Shown: in pieces, positions 5,192 through 5,196 of the stretch | Numbering within the stretch: position 1 is the first letter of the stretch | Layout: each line of letters opens with the position of its first letter | Assembly: GCA_029858145.1 (NCBI GenBank) | Contig: JAOUFP010000236.1 | Span: 1 to 5,196, forward strand | DNA length: 5,196 nucleotides | Origin: Nitrospirota bacterium | Lineage (GTDB): Bacteria > Nitrospirota > Thermodesulfovibrionia > Thermodesulfovibrionales > UBA6898 | Reading direction: 5' to 3' | Translations under genes and position numbers: made by a program | Notes under the pieces: generated by a model | What the model saw: only the letters and a program-made list of their open reading frames with translations | Databases searched by the model: none | What the model was told of the DNA's origin: nothing

Positions 5192-5196
5192 ACACA

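Overview
The window is a plus-strand nitrogen-assimilation cluster from a bacterium, most likely an anaerobic or deep-branching Gram-negative lineage such as Nitrospirota or Desulfobacterota. That placement is inference. It rests on the archaeal-type (non-proteobacterial) glutamate synthase subunit, the NrpR-family repressor best known from methanogens, and a PII protein with bacterial-type sequence. No rRNA, tRNA or CRISPR array is visible. Intergenic gaps are all under about 200 bases, and every convincing gene is on the + strand.

Layout. Positions 1-116 hold a good sigma70-type promoter whose -35 box lies inside a perfect spaced inverted repeat. The first gene (117-1373) encodes an unusual three-part regulator: a KaiC/RecA-like domain without its Walker A motif, an XRE-type helix-turn-helix and a C-terminal cupin. 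A 185-base gap follows, with a GC-rich hairpin and a possible 19-codon leader ORF that overlaps the next start as ATGA. Positions 1559-3208 encode an FMN-binding glutamate synthase-family protein with no amidotransferase domain, no usual central-domain [3Fe-4S] cysteine set, and a compact four-cysteine motif near its N-terminus. The 145-base gap before the next gene carries a 15-bp hairpin just upstream of the Shine-Dalgarno. Next come a single-module NrpR repressor (3357-4343) and a PII protein (4340-4681), overlapping as GTGA. A 201-base gap with a long imperfect hairpin precedes an 84-residue protein of unknown function (4883-5137). The window ends in two mutually exclusive hairpins.

How the genes fit together. 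NrpR family members sense 2-oxoglutarate, and PII proteins sense 2-oxoglutarate, ATP and ADP. Glutamate synthase consumes 2-oxoglutarate to make glutamate. The cluster therefore reads as a module in which nitrogen status, signalled by 2-oxoglutarate, is sensed by two stoichiometrically linked proteins beside the enzyme that uses this metabolite. The first gene probably adds a second, uncharacterised regulatory input to the glutamate synthase gene. The parts most worth following up are this degenerate KaiC-HTH-cupin regulator, the bacterial nrpR-PII coupling, the relocated cysteine cluster in the glutamate synthase-like enzyme, and the structured leaders.
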